From the NCBI GenBank assembly GCA_948567375.1, contig OX419756.1, positions 34,636,552 through 34,700,551 of the forward strand: DNA of 64,000 bases, given 5' to 3'. Positions within the stretch are counted from its first letter, which is position 1. Every line of letters starts with the position of its first letter. The notes beneath the pieces were generated by a model, which was given only the letters and a program-made list of their open reading frames with translations, did no database searches and had not been told where the DNA came from. Positions 35,801-47,115 of this stretch are shown in pieces. The stretch comes from Lunularia cruciata. Its lineage: Eukaryota > Streptophyta > Marchantiopsida > Lunulariales > Lunulariaceae. The translations under genes were made by a program, and so were the position numbers.

Positions 35801-36250
35801 CAGTGAAGTGGCTTCTACACATAGCTTGTGCCTGATGCTATGCCAAACCAACTCCCACCCATGGGCAATCAAGACAAGACTACATAGGACATTGGTGTAA
35901 GCGGGATGTAAGGGGGTGCAAAGGGTTATGAGGGTACCAGGGAAGGGATGTCGACCAATCCCTTCTTGGGTGGAGGAGGGGGATCAGAGCTGGTGGTGGA
36001 TCTGGGGAGAGAGAAGGAGAGGAAGTGGATGGAAAGGGAAGGCCCATAATGGGTGGGAGATCTGCCATGGGCAAATCAACAAAAGTAGGATACCTTGCCA
36101 GGGAATGGCAAAGGACCCTATTTGAATGAATAGAAGTGTCTCCATCAAGAGGACTCTATGCCCATAAAGGAGTATGGTGGAATATGTGGTGCCTAAATTG
36201 ACCCCTTGGATGCTCATAAGAGGTATAGGGAGGCTAGATGAGGAGATGTG
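32880..36250 (-). mobile_element. Non-LTR retrotransposon with restriction-like endonuclease, copy 2 (heavily decayed)
   Basis: Read on the minus strand this stretch matches the protein of the element at 11.1-13.8 kb, in the same order. An N-terminal region lies at 35,465-35,872, then SRLVFEHLQDCLSAD near 35,090-35,140. HLLALSKETSCLIAIGD follows near 35,000, and PHQYAVAT and QVNV-NAFNTI at about 34,730-34,860. The GDCLGGLLFAIAH and DDTH blocks lie near 34,470-34,590 (catalytic Asp codons at 34,471-34,476). The zinc motif near 33,480-33,530 has one Cys replaced by Tyr (CTYGS). A nuclease-like YDVVMANP strand and AARRKEDHYAP follow near 33,190-33,310. Stops and shifts are frequent, so it is older than copy 1. 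Confidence 0.72.
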
Positions 36251-38534
36251 CATGTGGTAATCCCTCTAGCTACTTGTGACAAAGAACAAAGTGGAGGCAT
36301 CATGAAAGAATCTACAGAAGAGTCACACAACTCCTAAAAACTACAACCCAAGACATATCTAAAACATTAATGATCCAAAACAAGGAGTAACAAACTCAAC
36401 ACCAAAATATGTACACACTGCAAAAAAAAAACACATAAAAACAAAATGAATAGTGTAAAAGTGAAGAACCAAAGTGAAGAGAATCTATCTGCTACCAATG
36501 GAGAGTCCTCATCCTGCAAGCTCTATTGTGGACATGAACCAGCCAGTACAAGGAGTTGGTACAAAAACCCTTTGTTATAAGAACTTTGTGGTACAAGAAC
36601 ACCTTGGAAGAAGAACTGCCAATATAAGAACACAAGATGCACAAATCCCTAAAATGGCCGTTGCTGTACAAGCTGCCTTCACAATCTCCATAATCTGCTT
36701 TCAGAAATCTCCTCAAAGGTCTCCAAGCGATCTTAGTGTGGACCCATGTCCAGCAGCACTCCCGTATCTTCCTAGAGTACGGTTTGACTAATGGGGATCC
36801 ACGAACAGCCCCAGTCGCGTTGCTCCAAGCCCAAACGCTTCCTAGTGAGCTTCAGTCCGGTAGAAATTCAAGTGGAAGATTTTGTTTCTAATCTATTCTG
36901 GCTGTCCTTGGTTTCACTGTACTCGATTTCACATCATTGCACTCGATTCTCTACTCACTTCTCAATTCATTGTACTCACTGTACTTTACTCACTATACTC
37001 ACTCCATTCTCTGTGCCAACTTCAAACCCTCTCAGATGTGGACCTCTCTTAGATCGGATCAACAGCATCACATTTTAAGGATCTCATTGCGTGACTCGAT
37101 TGCTTCACTAGGAACTGCACCATCCCCTTTGCAGATCAAGAGACTACTGTATCAGCCATCAGACATCTGTTGCCAAAAAACTGAATTCACATGGTGTAGC
37201 ATAAACACTGAGACAGATCAAGCCCACTTCAACGTCATAGATCGGTCTGTCTATTGGATGGATCATGGCAGCTAGTGACCGAAGGTGAAAGTATACAACA
37301 TAACCACGAATCTATACCCTCACTGTACAACGGTTTTCCTTCCCCTCCCGAAAGTCTCCAAGAGCATCACCATTTCAGTACACTAATGCTCCTATGGTGG
37401 AGGAAGCAGCAAACCTTGGGCAATCCTTAACCCCTAGGTTTTCCAGTTCTTATGGATGACCAATATGATTAATTAAAATTCAAGATAAACTTTGATTGAG
37501 ATCGTCTTCAGAAAGGAGCATTTGATAATACTAGATAACAGAGGATAGTAATATATTGAGGTGGACATTCACATGAAGAGAAGAAAATCTAGATCAAATA
37601 TTTTAAAGCCTTGTTGTTTTTTTAATCGGTGCGGGGCTTACCTCTTAAAATATTTCATGTTGTGTGTACATTTCCTCTTCCATCTTGCATAGTTATTGGA
37701 AGAGTCTTCTATTTCATTCGTCTGTCTTTAAGAATCAATCTCTCATTTTGTCTAATCTCTAAGTTTTGGTAGGTTATTTCCACCTCAAAGACTTAATGAA
37801 AGCTGAGTCCAAAAATCCAACCTACTTCTGATGGAGCTCCGTGTAGGTGAAGGTTGTGTGTCAGTTCAAGGGACGTAAATTAGATTTAAGAGATATTGTC
37901 GTAAAGTTATTTGAAACGTTTCAGGGTGTGATATGCAAGGTACTTTACATGGCATTGAGAGTTTATCTTCAACAACCGTCCCAGCTGTATGTTGACAACT
38001 TATTACAGTTGAATAAAAAGACCCTATGACTTATATAGAGTTGAGTCTACTTCCGCTTGCCCCACATCTGCATTTTGATCACATATCATAAATTCTATAG
38101 CAGGTGGTCGGTCATCATGGAGATCAAGATATCATTTGAATGTAAAACTATGATTGTGGTGAGAAAACAATATCATATAAAGAAATAGCTGTAGCTCAAG
38201 CACAAACTATGGGAACAAAGACCAGACTGAATCGCTTTAATCCATAGTATAATTAGAAGCTTGATTTATTCCAATACACTACAACATATGAAACCTATTG
38301 ATGTACATTACACATATTGTCTTCACGGGTTCTTTCTTAATCTGGACAACTGTTCATTAATTACCTTACATTACTAAACACACAATAATAATGTCTTCTC
38401 TAGTTCTTTCTTAGTGTGTACAACTGTTCATTAATTGCCTTACACTACTAAACACACAATAAGAATATTGTAAGAATATATTGGGAGGTTTTTGTCCCGG
38501 TGCATGATGCACCGGTGCAATAACCTAGTAACTA
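36251..38534. other. Intergenic and 3' flank of the BK-type channel gene; no gene seen
   Basis: A pyrimidine-rich simple stretch of CACT/TACT words lies at about 36,910-37,010. A short plus-strand frame at 37,847-38,029 has no recognisable domain. The last few hundred bases presumably include the 3' UTR of the minus-strand channel gene. Confidence 0.45.
38318..38465 (-). repeat. Two-copy tandem repeat of 74 bp downstream of the channel gene
   Basis: Units 38,318-38,391 and 38,392-38,465 share CAACTGTTCATTAATT and ACTAAACACACAATAA with about eight differences. It sits 70-220 bp past the stop codon of the channel gene, possibly in its 3' UTR. Confidence 0.7.
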
Positions 38535-41500
38535 TTAGCGGAGTATGTACACAAGATCTTTCAAATCTAGCTCTTCGTGAGCCGGAGGGTTAGTGAACAC
38601 ATATGGGACGAGCGATCCGTGGGATTTCACCGGTCTATACAAGCCCAAGGCCAGCATACCGTGCTTTTTCAAAAGCCCTGCAAATAAAGTCCCGAACGTT
38701 TGACCTCCATAGGCTTTGGGTACTGCGATCTGATCCAAAACTCTCAACGTATCCTTCTCGGTACCCTCCTCTGTATCATCGCAAAGAACCTTGCCCCCCG
38801 AGATCAGTTGCTCCACTATTGATATAGTGCTGCGGTTAAAAAACGTTGCATACCTGTACATATCAAATATAAATTCGTCAGGTAGCTGAAATAGGATTTA
38901 TCACGTCCATGATAACATGCTTCTGCTAGCATCCACTGTCTTCGCTTGCTTTTACGAGCCAAGGTATGGAGAGTGAGCATAATGTTTAGATAAACAGTGA
39001 ATTGGTCCAGTTGGCACGGAGTTCTCGTACTGTGGGGGGTGCAACCAGGATCTCTTTAGCAAGATGTAAGACACAAATTACTCGCCACTTGATGTCCAGG
39101 TCCCATGTACTGAAACCTAAATAATTTTACTATACGAGCGACCTCGTGATTTACGGTATCCGCCTACATTTACCCAGTCGCATCCAAAATACCCTAAATA
39201 TTCCTCAATGACATACAATGAGAATGACAGTAAGCTTTACAACTCATGTGCCTTGAATGAACTGGAGGGCCAAATTCAATGTGGACCATAGTCTCACTAA
39301 AGGCTCTATATGTGCTACAAGGAAGATGGATAGCAGAAGATATATACTTGATTGTCTTTCTACAGCTGTAAGAGAGGACGTATTAATTATTTCCCATCTA
39401 CTTGACAGTCCTCAAATCGTAGGAGTCGGAGTATCGCTGCAAGTTTCGATGGGGTTTTAGTCATCAACTCCTGAGTTGGGATTGGCTTTACGAAGAACAG
39501 TTTTGCAAACTTAAAGGTAACCTATATGCGTAGTACTAATGCCAGGTGTGACAGTCAATATATGCACATGGCCTAGACTCTGCATAATATTGGAGCGTAC
39601 AACAGGAGGAAAAGAGACAACTACACCTATAAGAGACAATGTAACGCCTGCATATCTTACATGAGAAATGCAAGAGTCTGAGGACAAAAGGTTTTCCCTT
39701 CTATGTAAGGCGGGGCAAACTGGAAAGTGCCGACTCGATTCCGCTGATACATCTCAGCAAAGAATTGGCGGCGATCAATGAACAACTTAGGGCGGAGATA
39801 CTGGAATGCAGCTTCTTGTTGAAGTTCGACTATGATCCGCTCCCCGACAGGACGCAGTAACCTTTCCACCGTTGCTGCAATGATTATGTTGTTGACATCC
39901 TGAATGTGGGCAGTTGCAGGTGGAACATAGCCTGCTTCTGCTTCGTCGGAAGCAGTGAGTTGGTTTTCATCCAGATGTATATGAGAAGTCAAAATTACCA
40001 CTTTCACTGCATCAGTGGAGTCCAGTCAAAAGTAGGTACGAGTAAAAAGCTCGTCATAGACTTGCTTAGCTCTATATTGTGCCCCAGATGTAATCAACTT
40101 AATTCCTACAATTCAATGAAATCGTTGATTTTGATCAAAAGATTTTAACTGCTTAAAGTAACTTCGACAAACATCAGGTTGGGTAATTCCTAGAAATACC
40201 GTCCTCTGCAAAACAGTTTCTGTTCTACTTGTGAAACCTAAACAAAGTTTGCAACCCGGACTAACCTGCTTGAAGAACTCCCGCCCGCACAAGATCCAGT
40301 TCATAAAGTGGACTTCCTCGAATGAAGTAGACACCTTCAAACATGCCCACACAACCCCAGTCTGCAGCAGTCGGTTGATTGGGGTGTAGGATGACTATGG
40401 GTGTCGACTTCGGGAATAATGTCCGTGAATGTGATATAAAATAGAACAGATTCAGGAGCCATGGCCCCTGCATGCACAGCAAAATATGCGGACCATGAAG
40501 CTTCACCATCGAAACTGTGGAACTCTTCAAATGCTCCAGTATGTCATCCTCTCGCCTCTCCAAAATGGGAGGGTCTGGTTTGTAGTCCTTATTAGATGGT
40601 GGCCAACTCATGGCCAGATCTATAGCTTCCTCCAGTGAGCTGATGTGTTGAGGTTGAGGATCATCATCAGTATCATCTTCAGCAGTATTTGTGGCCTCAC
40701 CCTTAGCAGCTTTTAGTGAAAGGAAACTAGTGAAATGACTTTGCAAGTTGCTCACACTCTTGAGCAGTCCTTGGGTTGGACTGGACTCTTTGCGTTCCCT
40801 AGTTAGCTCGTCAGCTGAGCTGGCCATTATGGTTGAATCATCACTCATGTCCTCATCCACCTTGAATCGCCTGCTTTTGACGAGACTTAATAAGGCTTCG
40901 TCTGAGAGTTTCTTTTGATTCATACAACTTGTGCATCCACTCTTTATATGCCGACAAGCTTTCTTGCTCTTCGCAAATTTACTCACTTTCTCAGCTGCCT
41001 CCAGGTTCTTGGCAACAGCCATGCCTACATCTGTTGGTTGAATCACACGACCCTTGGGGAACAGCACTACCTCTCGTCCGGGTGGTCCGTTGCTAACGAT
41101 GTCCAATCCGAAGAGTATGACGCCGGTTCTCTCATAGATAACCTCCACTATCTGGCCACAAATTAGACTGTAAACATTAAGGTGGCCAAAATACAAATGT
41201 AAAATAAGCACCCGGAAACACTAAATGTTAGTTTATAGATGACTACAAACCTCTCCATTTCGTCCAGGCAGACATGTCTCATTCAGCACGAGGCCTAAGA
41301 AACCCGAAGTGCGTACCTCTTCGAACAAAAGTTCCTCATCATGAAAGCATGCTGGCAATAATACGGGGAATATTTCTTGTTTCAGGCCATGATAGTACTG
41401 CCTCAACCAATTACCCTTCTCCGGCTTGCTGACTACTAGTCCTTGCCTGAAAAGATTGACTATGAAGGTGGAGAACCCCTGTATGTGGCAGCTGGGTAAT

Positions 41501-44500
41501 GAAAACAAGACAGACGCTAAACGAGTGAGGCGCAAATAGAACCACAAGAACAGTTCCAGGATCTCTAGTACGCATGAGCGACCATATAGCTCACCAGTAT
41601 CACTGCGACTCGTCTCAGATTCTATTCTAAATACTGTAACTGGTTTCCCCTACCTGGAGATCTTTCTTAAATTATTTGCTCAAGTGCAAACTTAAGTTGT
41701 ATGATTTCCTAGTTAGTAGGCTGATTCAACACCACAAAAGTAATTCGGTGTTGATTTCGAAAGACAACTTCTAGGATGATGCCTTCCTGAGATATTGTCA
41801 CACGATGTTTTCTACTTGCATTTATTGTTCTCAGTTTTAAAGAAATAAGAATTTTTTCTTACAAGAAGCCAGACCTGCGGGAGAGGAGCTTGAACCGTAT
41901 AGACTCAAAGCAAATGATCTCAATTCCACTGTTAGCGTCATCCCAAACAGCATTAGCTCGCCTCTCAGGTTTCAGTAGCTCTACAATAACTCGCAAATTA
42001 GATCCACAGTGCCGATGTACTGCAAGTGTGCGCAGAATCTGTGTCGCATCTTCTGCTTCTGGATCCTGTCGATAGTCGAATATAAGCCTTTGTTTTTCAC
42101 CACTTGCATGCAACATACTTGTGCCGGTCTGTTGTGAAATGCAGAAACCTCGTGATCTGGATACATCGTAGTATGGTTGAGTGTTCGCAAGAGCATCAGT
42201 TTCCATCTCGTCATTCAGTGAATACAATGGGAATGCCATGCACGTGCAAGCATTGTACCTGAGCGTGGTGATCGGCAATCAAGATGAAAGCGGATGCAAC
42301 GTTAGCGCTAACTCGATCCAGGTCCGAGTCTTTCAAGGGAGTGCCCTGGATGAATTTCACACGTCCTTTGTAGTGTGCCAATAAACTCTTCAGCTCAAAC
42401 CTGGATGCCATTTAGATATTGTAAGGAAAGTTTCTAGATCTACTTGGGTGACTTGGATCCAACTAGTCTAGTAACTGATCTGAGAAATCCTTCCTTTTCT
42501 CTTTCGGGGATGAAAATTTTGTCAGATTTTGTTCATCGATATCATCACAATTCGAAAGGAAATACAACAGATGCATATGAGCAACGCTGATGCTAAAGTT
42601 TAACATGAAACTTGGGTAAGTACATGTGGACCTGACCCGGAAACTTACGAGGGCTTGAATGGAGCCAAGAGCACTACGCGGATAGGAAATGCTGCCATAT
42701 CTGTAACAACAAAAATGGTGGCATTTGCAACATCAAGGCGTTGTACTTCGCGTTCAGGTCGCTGTAAGGCTATAAATTAAAATTTCTGAATGACTCAATA
42801 TTTTCAGAACCAATAGTCTAATTTATCCCTTTTCTTATCTCATACCATCTAGTACTAAAAGCTTCAAAATCATTGCAGGTTCCCCTATCAAATTGAAACC
42901 ATCAGGCTAGGCTCAAACAGAAGATTATGTTTGCTATGTGCTTTATAGAAAGATACAGACACACCTTTATCATGATTGGGATGATAAAATTCGGAGAGGA
43001 AGTCTTGCATAGTTCGAAAGGTCAAGTTCCCGCTTACAACAATAAACCGAGAGCCCACAACTTTGTTCACGGCAAAGTAGCCTCCATATGGTCTGACAAA
43101 GTTTGGGCGTGAGTTCAGTACTGGTACACATATACTCGCAGCTTACGGTCCAATTGTAACATTCCCATGGACAATTGAGTTTAATGTGGTCGATGACGGA
43201 GGTCCTCAACAGATTGATTCATTCGATGGTTACGTTTCACTCACCTGCGAGATGCAAGCTGCATGATGATGTTCACTTGAGCAGGAAGAATGATAAGGGC
43301 TGCCAGAATTGCTAAAATAGCAATACAACGCCCCCAGTCCGAGTGCGGAGTGATATCCCCATACCCTACCGTAGAAATCTAGGTGCCACCAGCAGGAGAT
43401 TTTAGGAGCAATAGAGACTTCATTTTGCCTATATTGATGATCCTCAGGGCTCAATTAGCGAACCCAGTGGGATGAATAAACGGGAGAAGAGCGTCTCTTA
43501 ACTTACGGTAACAATCATGAAGTAAAAAGCCCCGAAAAACGTTATGCATCCTTTTGGACTGCAGTCGTGCTCTTCCTTGTATGCGGCAGTGGTTGCCCTA
43601 TAGTCCACCCATTGCAAGAGGCCCGCAGCGATAAATACTGTATACATGAAAAGGGGGTGAACAGGCAATGTGAGACAGAGAAGGATATTCGACACTGAAA
43701 CAGACTCTTTAAATTGGGCACTGCGTGTCCGGTTGTTGTATCAGCTTTGTATATGGATAGCGACACACAAGGTGCCATACGTAGATGCAGATTCCTTAAA
43801 GGTTCTAGCAATATCAACCAACCTACGCTTTGACAGGTTTCCTCATCTCACTCGGAACCCAGATGTCTCAGAAGTATTTGAAAGATAGCCCACTATTAAC
43901 ACTTATTTCGACATAGGTACAGAAGAAGTCAGGACTTGTGTATACTGTATCTGTCCCATGAAATGAGTCAGATCATTGTTGAACACCTTGGGAATCCTCA
44001 ATAAGTCTGGTACGCCAAATTCAAATATGCGTAGTCAGTTCGACACTTCCTCCATACTAGAGACAGAATTTAAAACATTCTCGCAGGTAATACGTAAAGA
44101 ACTTACTCACGCCGAAAGCGTAGACCACCAGGCGAAATATCTGTTGTCCAATTGTCGCCCCAGTTAGCCCGATTGATGATAGCATTGGCATAACCCTGTA
44201 CAAACGCGCTTCAAGATTATTGTTGTAGCTGTACATGTCACATCGTCGTATGTAGAGTAGTCTGTGGTAGTAAGTGGTCAACATCTCTAAAAAGGGTGCT
44301 CAATTCCCGTGCCAGAAGAGTGTTCAGAACATTAATGTCTATGAATATGGGAACTGTATGGCAACAGTGCGTTGTTTAGTTGGGTACCTCAAGACTCGCA
44401 GAAATAACAGTATCTCGACTCCGAAATTCTTTGTTTTGCTGCAAAGGCCAGCAACGGAGCTTCATAAGTGATTTGAAATCAGTAAAAGCTGAAAATGCGA

Positions 44501-47115
44501 GCACTTCATTGGGTGGTAAAACTAGGTATTGATTGTAACAGGACTGGCCTCTAGGAGTCATCATGGCTATTAACGGAATGTACTTACAAGTCTTAAGATT
44601 TCATCTGCCAATTGTTTTTGCACTCTCTAGCAGGCCAGCCTTTATCCACGAATTCCATATATCGTGTAGGTGGTGTTTAAGTCTTCCATAAAATATACGG
44701 ATACAAGAGGAACTCGAACTCTGAAGTCTAATAGCAAAATACAAAGAAGTTCAAAGTAAGATTGAGCCAAATCTCACCTCCATAAAAATGCGATTGGCAG
44801 TACGCTTAGCAGGTCAACCATTCCAGTTGCTGATATTATGTAGTACAAGCGAACAGGAGCACTACCCGTTCAGTTGCAAGCAAACTGTCAGAATCTCTCT
44901 TACACATCGACTTTCAATGACATCTTTAATTTCTACAGTCTTAAACTTAAATACAGGTTGGGATTTCTCAACATAGGGCGTTTCAATAATAGCTTAATAG
45001 CTGCAGACTTAATAGGGCGTTTCAAAAAGAGCTTTTCAGCTGCAGTATATAATATTATGTGACAATTGAGGGAAACCTCGCCCAACGGTAAGGGGTGTGG
45101 GAGGAGAATCCATCAATTTTCTGGCAAAAACTACGTAGTCTCCTGAAATATTACGGGGTAATCCAAAAGCGTGCCCTGTAAACTTTTACAGGTCCCGGGG
45201 TGGTCCATGACGATTAACTACTAAAAAACAGCCCGAAATAGTTATCCCAAAAATGCCAACTTAAACCCTAAATTGTTACGGGACGTTTCCTCAATGTTTC
45301 TACGATACCCATAAATAAATCTATGGGATATTTACGGGAACGCACAATTCCTATCAAATTCATTTTTGAAACGCCCTATTATGCTAGTGTAAATTATAGT
45401 TCGTGGACGCAATTTCTACCTTGGGACTCTCACACCGTCGACATTGTTATGCATAAGGTTTGCTATCATACTGCCAAGTACCACATATGTTTCAGTACTA
45501 GAGCTAGACCGCTATATATGGATGGGCCTGACCTACTGAGGGGGACGGAACTACTTGCTTTTCAAGGATCTGCAGTAGAACATACCTGTAAAAGTTTAGA
45601 ACGTAGTCTATCAAGAAAAACACCCCACAAGCAGTCTCCACGCATATAACATAAGACGGGGTATCGTAATTGTACCTGACCGAGCCCAAGTTTCAACCAG
45701 GAATTGTTCAGTAAGATGGTTAGCACAAGCTCTTTACAATATACAAACAAACTCGCAACCTCTGAGATAGTGGCGGATAGGCTTTTGTGGTCGTGCATAG
45801 CATTCAGATAAAATATTGGAGATAAGGATCGAGGATCTCAGGTGCCAAACTCAAGAGAATTCGAATTATCAAGCCATAAGTTACACGAATTGTCAGGATT
45901 CAGCGCAGAGAATAAGTTACAAGAAGTTGAGATGCATGAGCTAAAATTTGGTGATGACTACACTTACGTAGATCGCACGTAGACGATCACCGAGGTCAAA
46001 GCGGCTGTAAATTCCAGCTGCAATATACCAGGACAGAGCCTTCAGCCCAGTAGGATGGCGACTCAATTCAATCAGAACGTAAAATTACTCAGAGTTCTAC
46101 TTTATCTGGTCCGTAATTCCGAATTGAGGATTGTCGAGCTTTGTTACAGGTCAATCGGAAAGCAATGTAAAAATTCATCAAAGCTCTTTTGGTAATGAGG
46201 AAAGCCGGTAAGAATAGTTGAAAACTTTAACTGCACCATCACGAAATTAGAGAATATGACATTCGTAGCCTAAAGATTCACGTTACCCATATCAGAATAG
46301 GGCGCAAGAAGCCTCCTCGAAGAGCAGCCCTAACTTTGATAGAGAATGGTACTTCAGCATATAAGAAAGAGTCATGGTACATAGCCAGAACGTCCTGAAC
46401 AATGAAGCTTAGGAGTTCTCAGTCGAATCTCAAATCATGGAGCAAATTTAATTATGATTTGTATCTCCAGTCAATCTAGCCACTCGAGAAAGGATCTGAG
46501 GATCTATCTTTCCAAAAACTACTTTTAACCTTCATCATCTCAAGATTGAATCTAAACATTTTAAGATTGGCACTTACTGGAACAATAGTGTCAAGGGCCA
46601 GTACTCCACGGGAAGAAAAACTGGCGTATCCTAACAGAAGTCGATTGTACTAGATGCCCTTTAGCTAAGCTGTCTTTCCACAGTAATTCAGGGTGAACAT
46701 TAGTGAGCGATCGGGCTTGAACTAAGCTAATGGTCGTCTTTGATTGGGTATTTACCTTGCCTGCTTGAACCTGCTTTTCGTTACCTCTCTGCTTGAGCCA
46801 CAATACACAGGCAAGAATCTTGTCTTCAGCTGTTCCTTTGAATTTTCCCATGCTGGGAAAGGGATTCTGGAGAGATATTTTCCTATGGTGGTGCCCTGAC
46901 CCTGCCATTCTCTCTCTAGATCTGACATCTTGCTTCTTGGTATCTGGTGCATCTTGAATCGTGCATTCCCCTGTCGCTGAAATGGTCAAGAGACGAGTTC
47001 GAGTCACGACGCGACGAATCGTACTGGAAGTACCGGGGGTTGCACCGACGTTCTCTAGAGTGGGCACAGACACTTCAAGGTCTATAGCTTCTGAAGTTTC
47101 ATCTATAGTTTCCAT
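38535..47115 (-). CDS. BK (Slo)-type potassium channel alpha subunit, 18 exons
   Basis: Minus-strand exons joining in phase: 47115-46756, 46649-46578, 46394-46287, 46017-45968, 45675-45586, 44861-44778, 44438-44388, 44261-44107, 43637-43507, 43378-43245, 43092-42965, 42700-42649, 42400-42259, 42065-41875, 41491-41251, 41151-40266, 40006-39661, 38853-38535. Total 3540 nt, 1,179 residues, in the BK size range. S1-S3 lie at about 173-254; S4 (259-278) carries Arg in RVLRLLYIRR. The S5-pore-S6 region has the filter TVGYGD at 370-375. Two RCK-type gating domains follow: RCK1 (about 425-700, with DPEAED and GFST) and RCK2 (about 875-1179). The linker has an acidic EDDTDDD cluster near 822; no clear calcium bowl was recognised. 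It would be a membrane K+ channel gated by voltage and cytosolic ligand. The first exon could extend upstream, as its start codon is simply the first ATG. Confidence 0.88.

Noticed and set aside
38535-47115. Channel gene as CASTOR/POLLUX (DMI1) type
   Set aside because: My first impression came from the RCK-like C-terminal exons. The TVGYGD filter, the charged S4 and the GFST and DPEAED blocks fit BK-type channels better.
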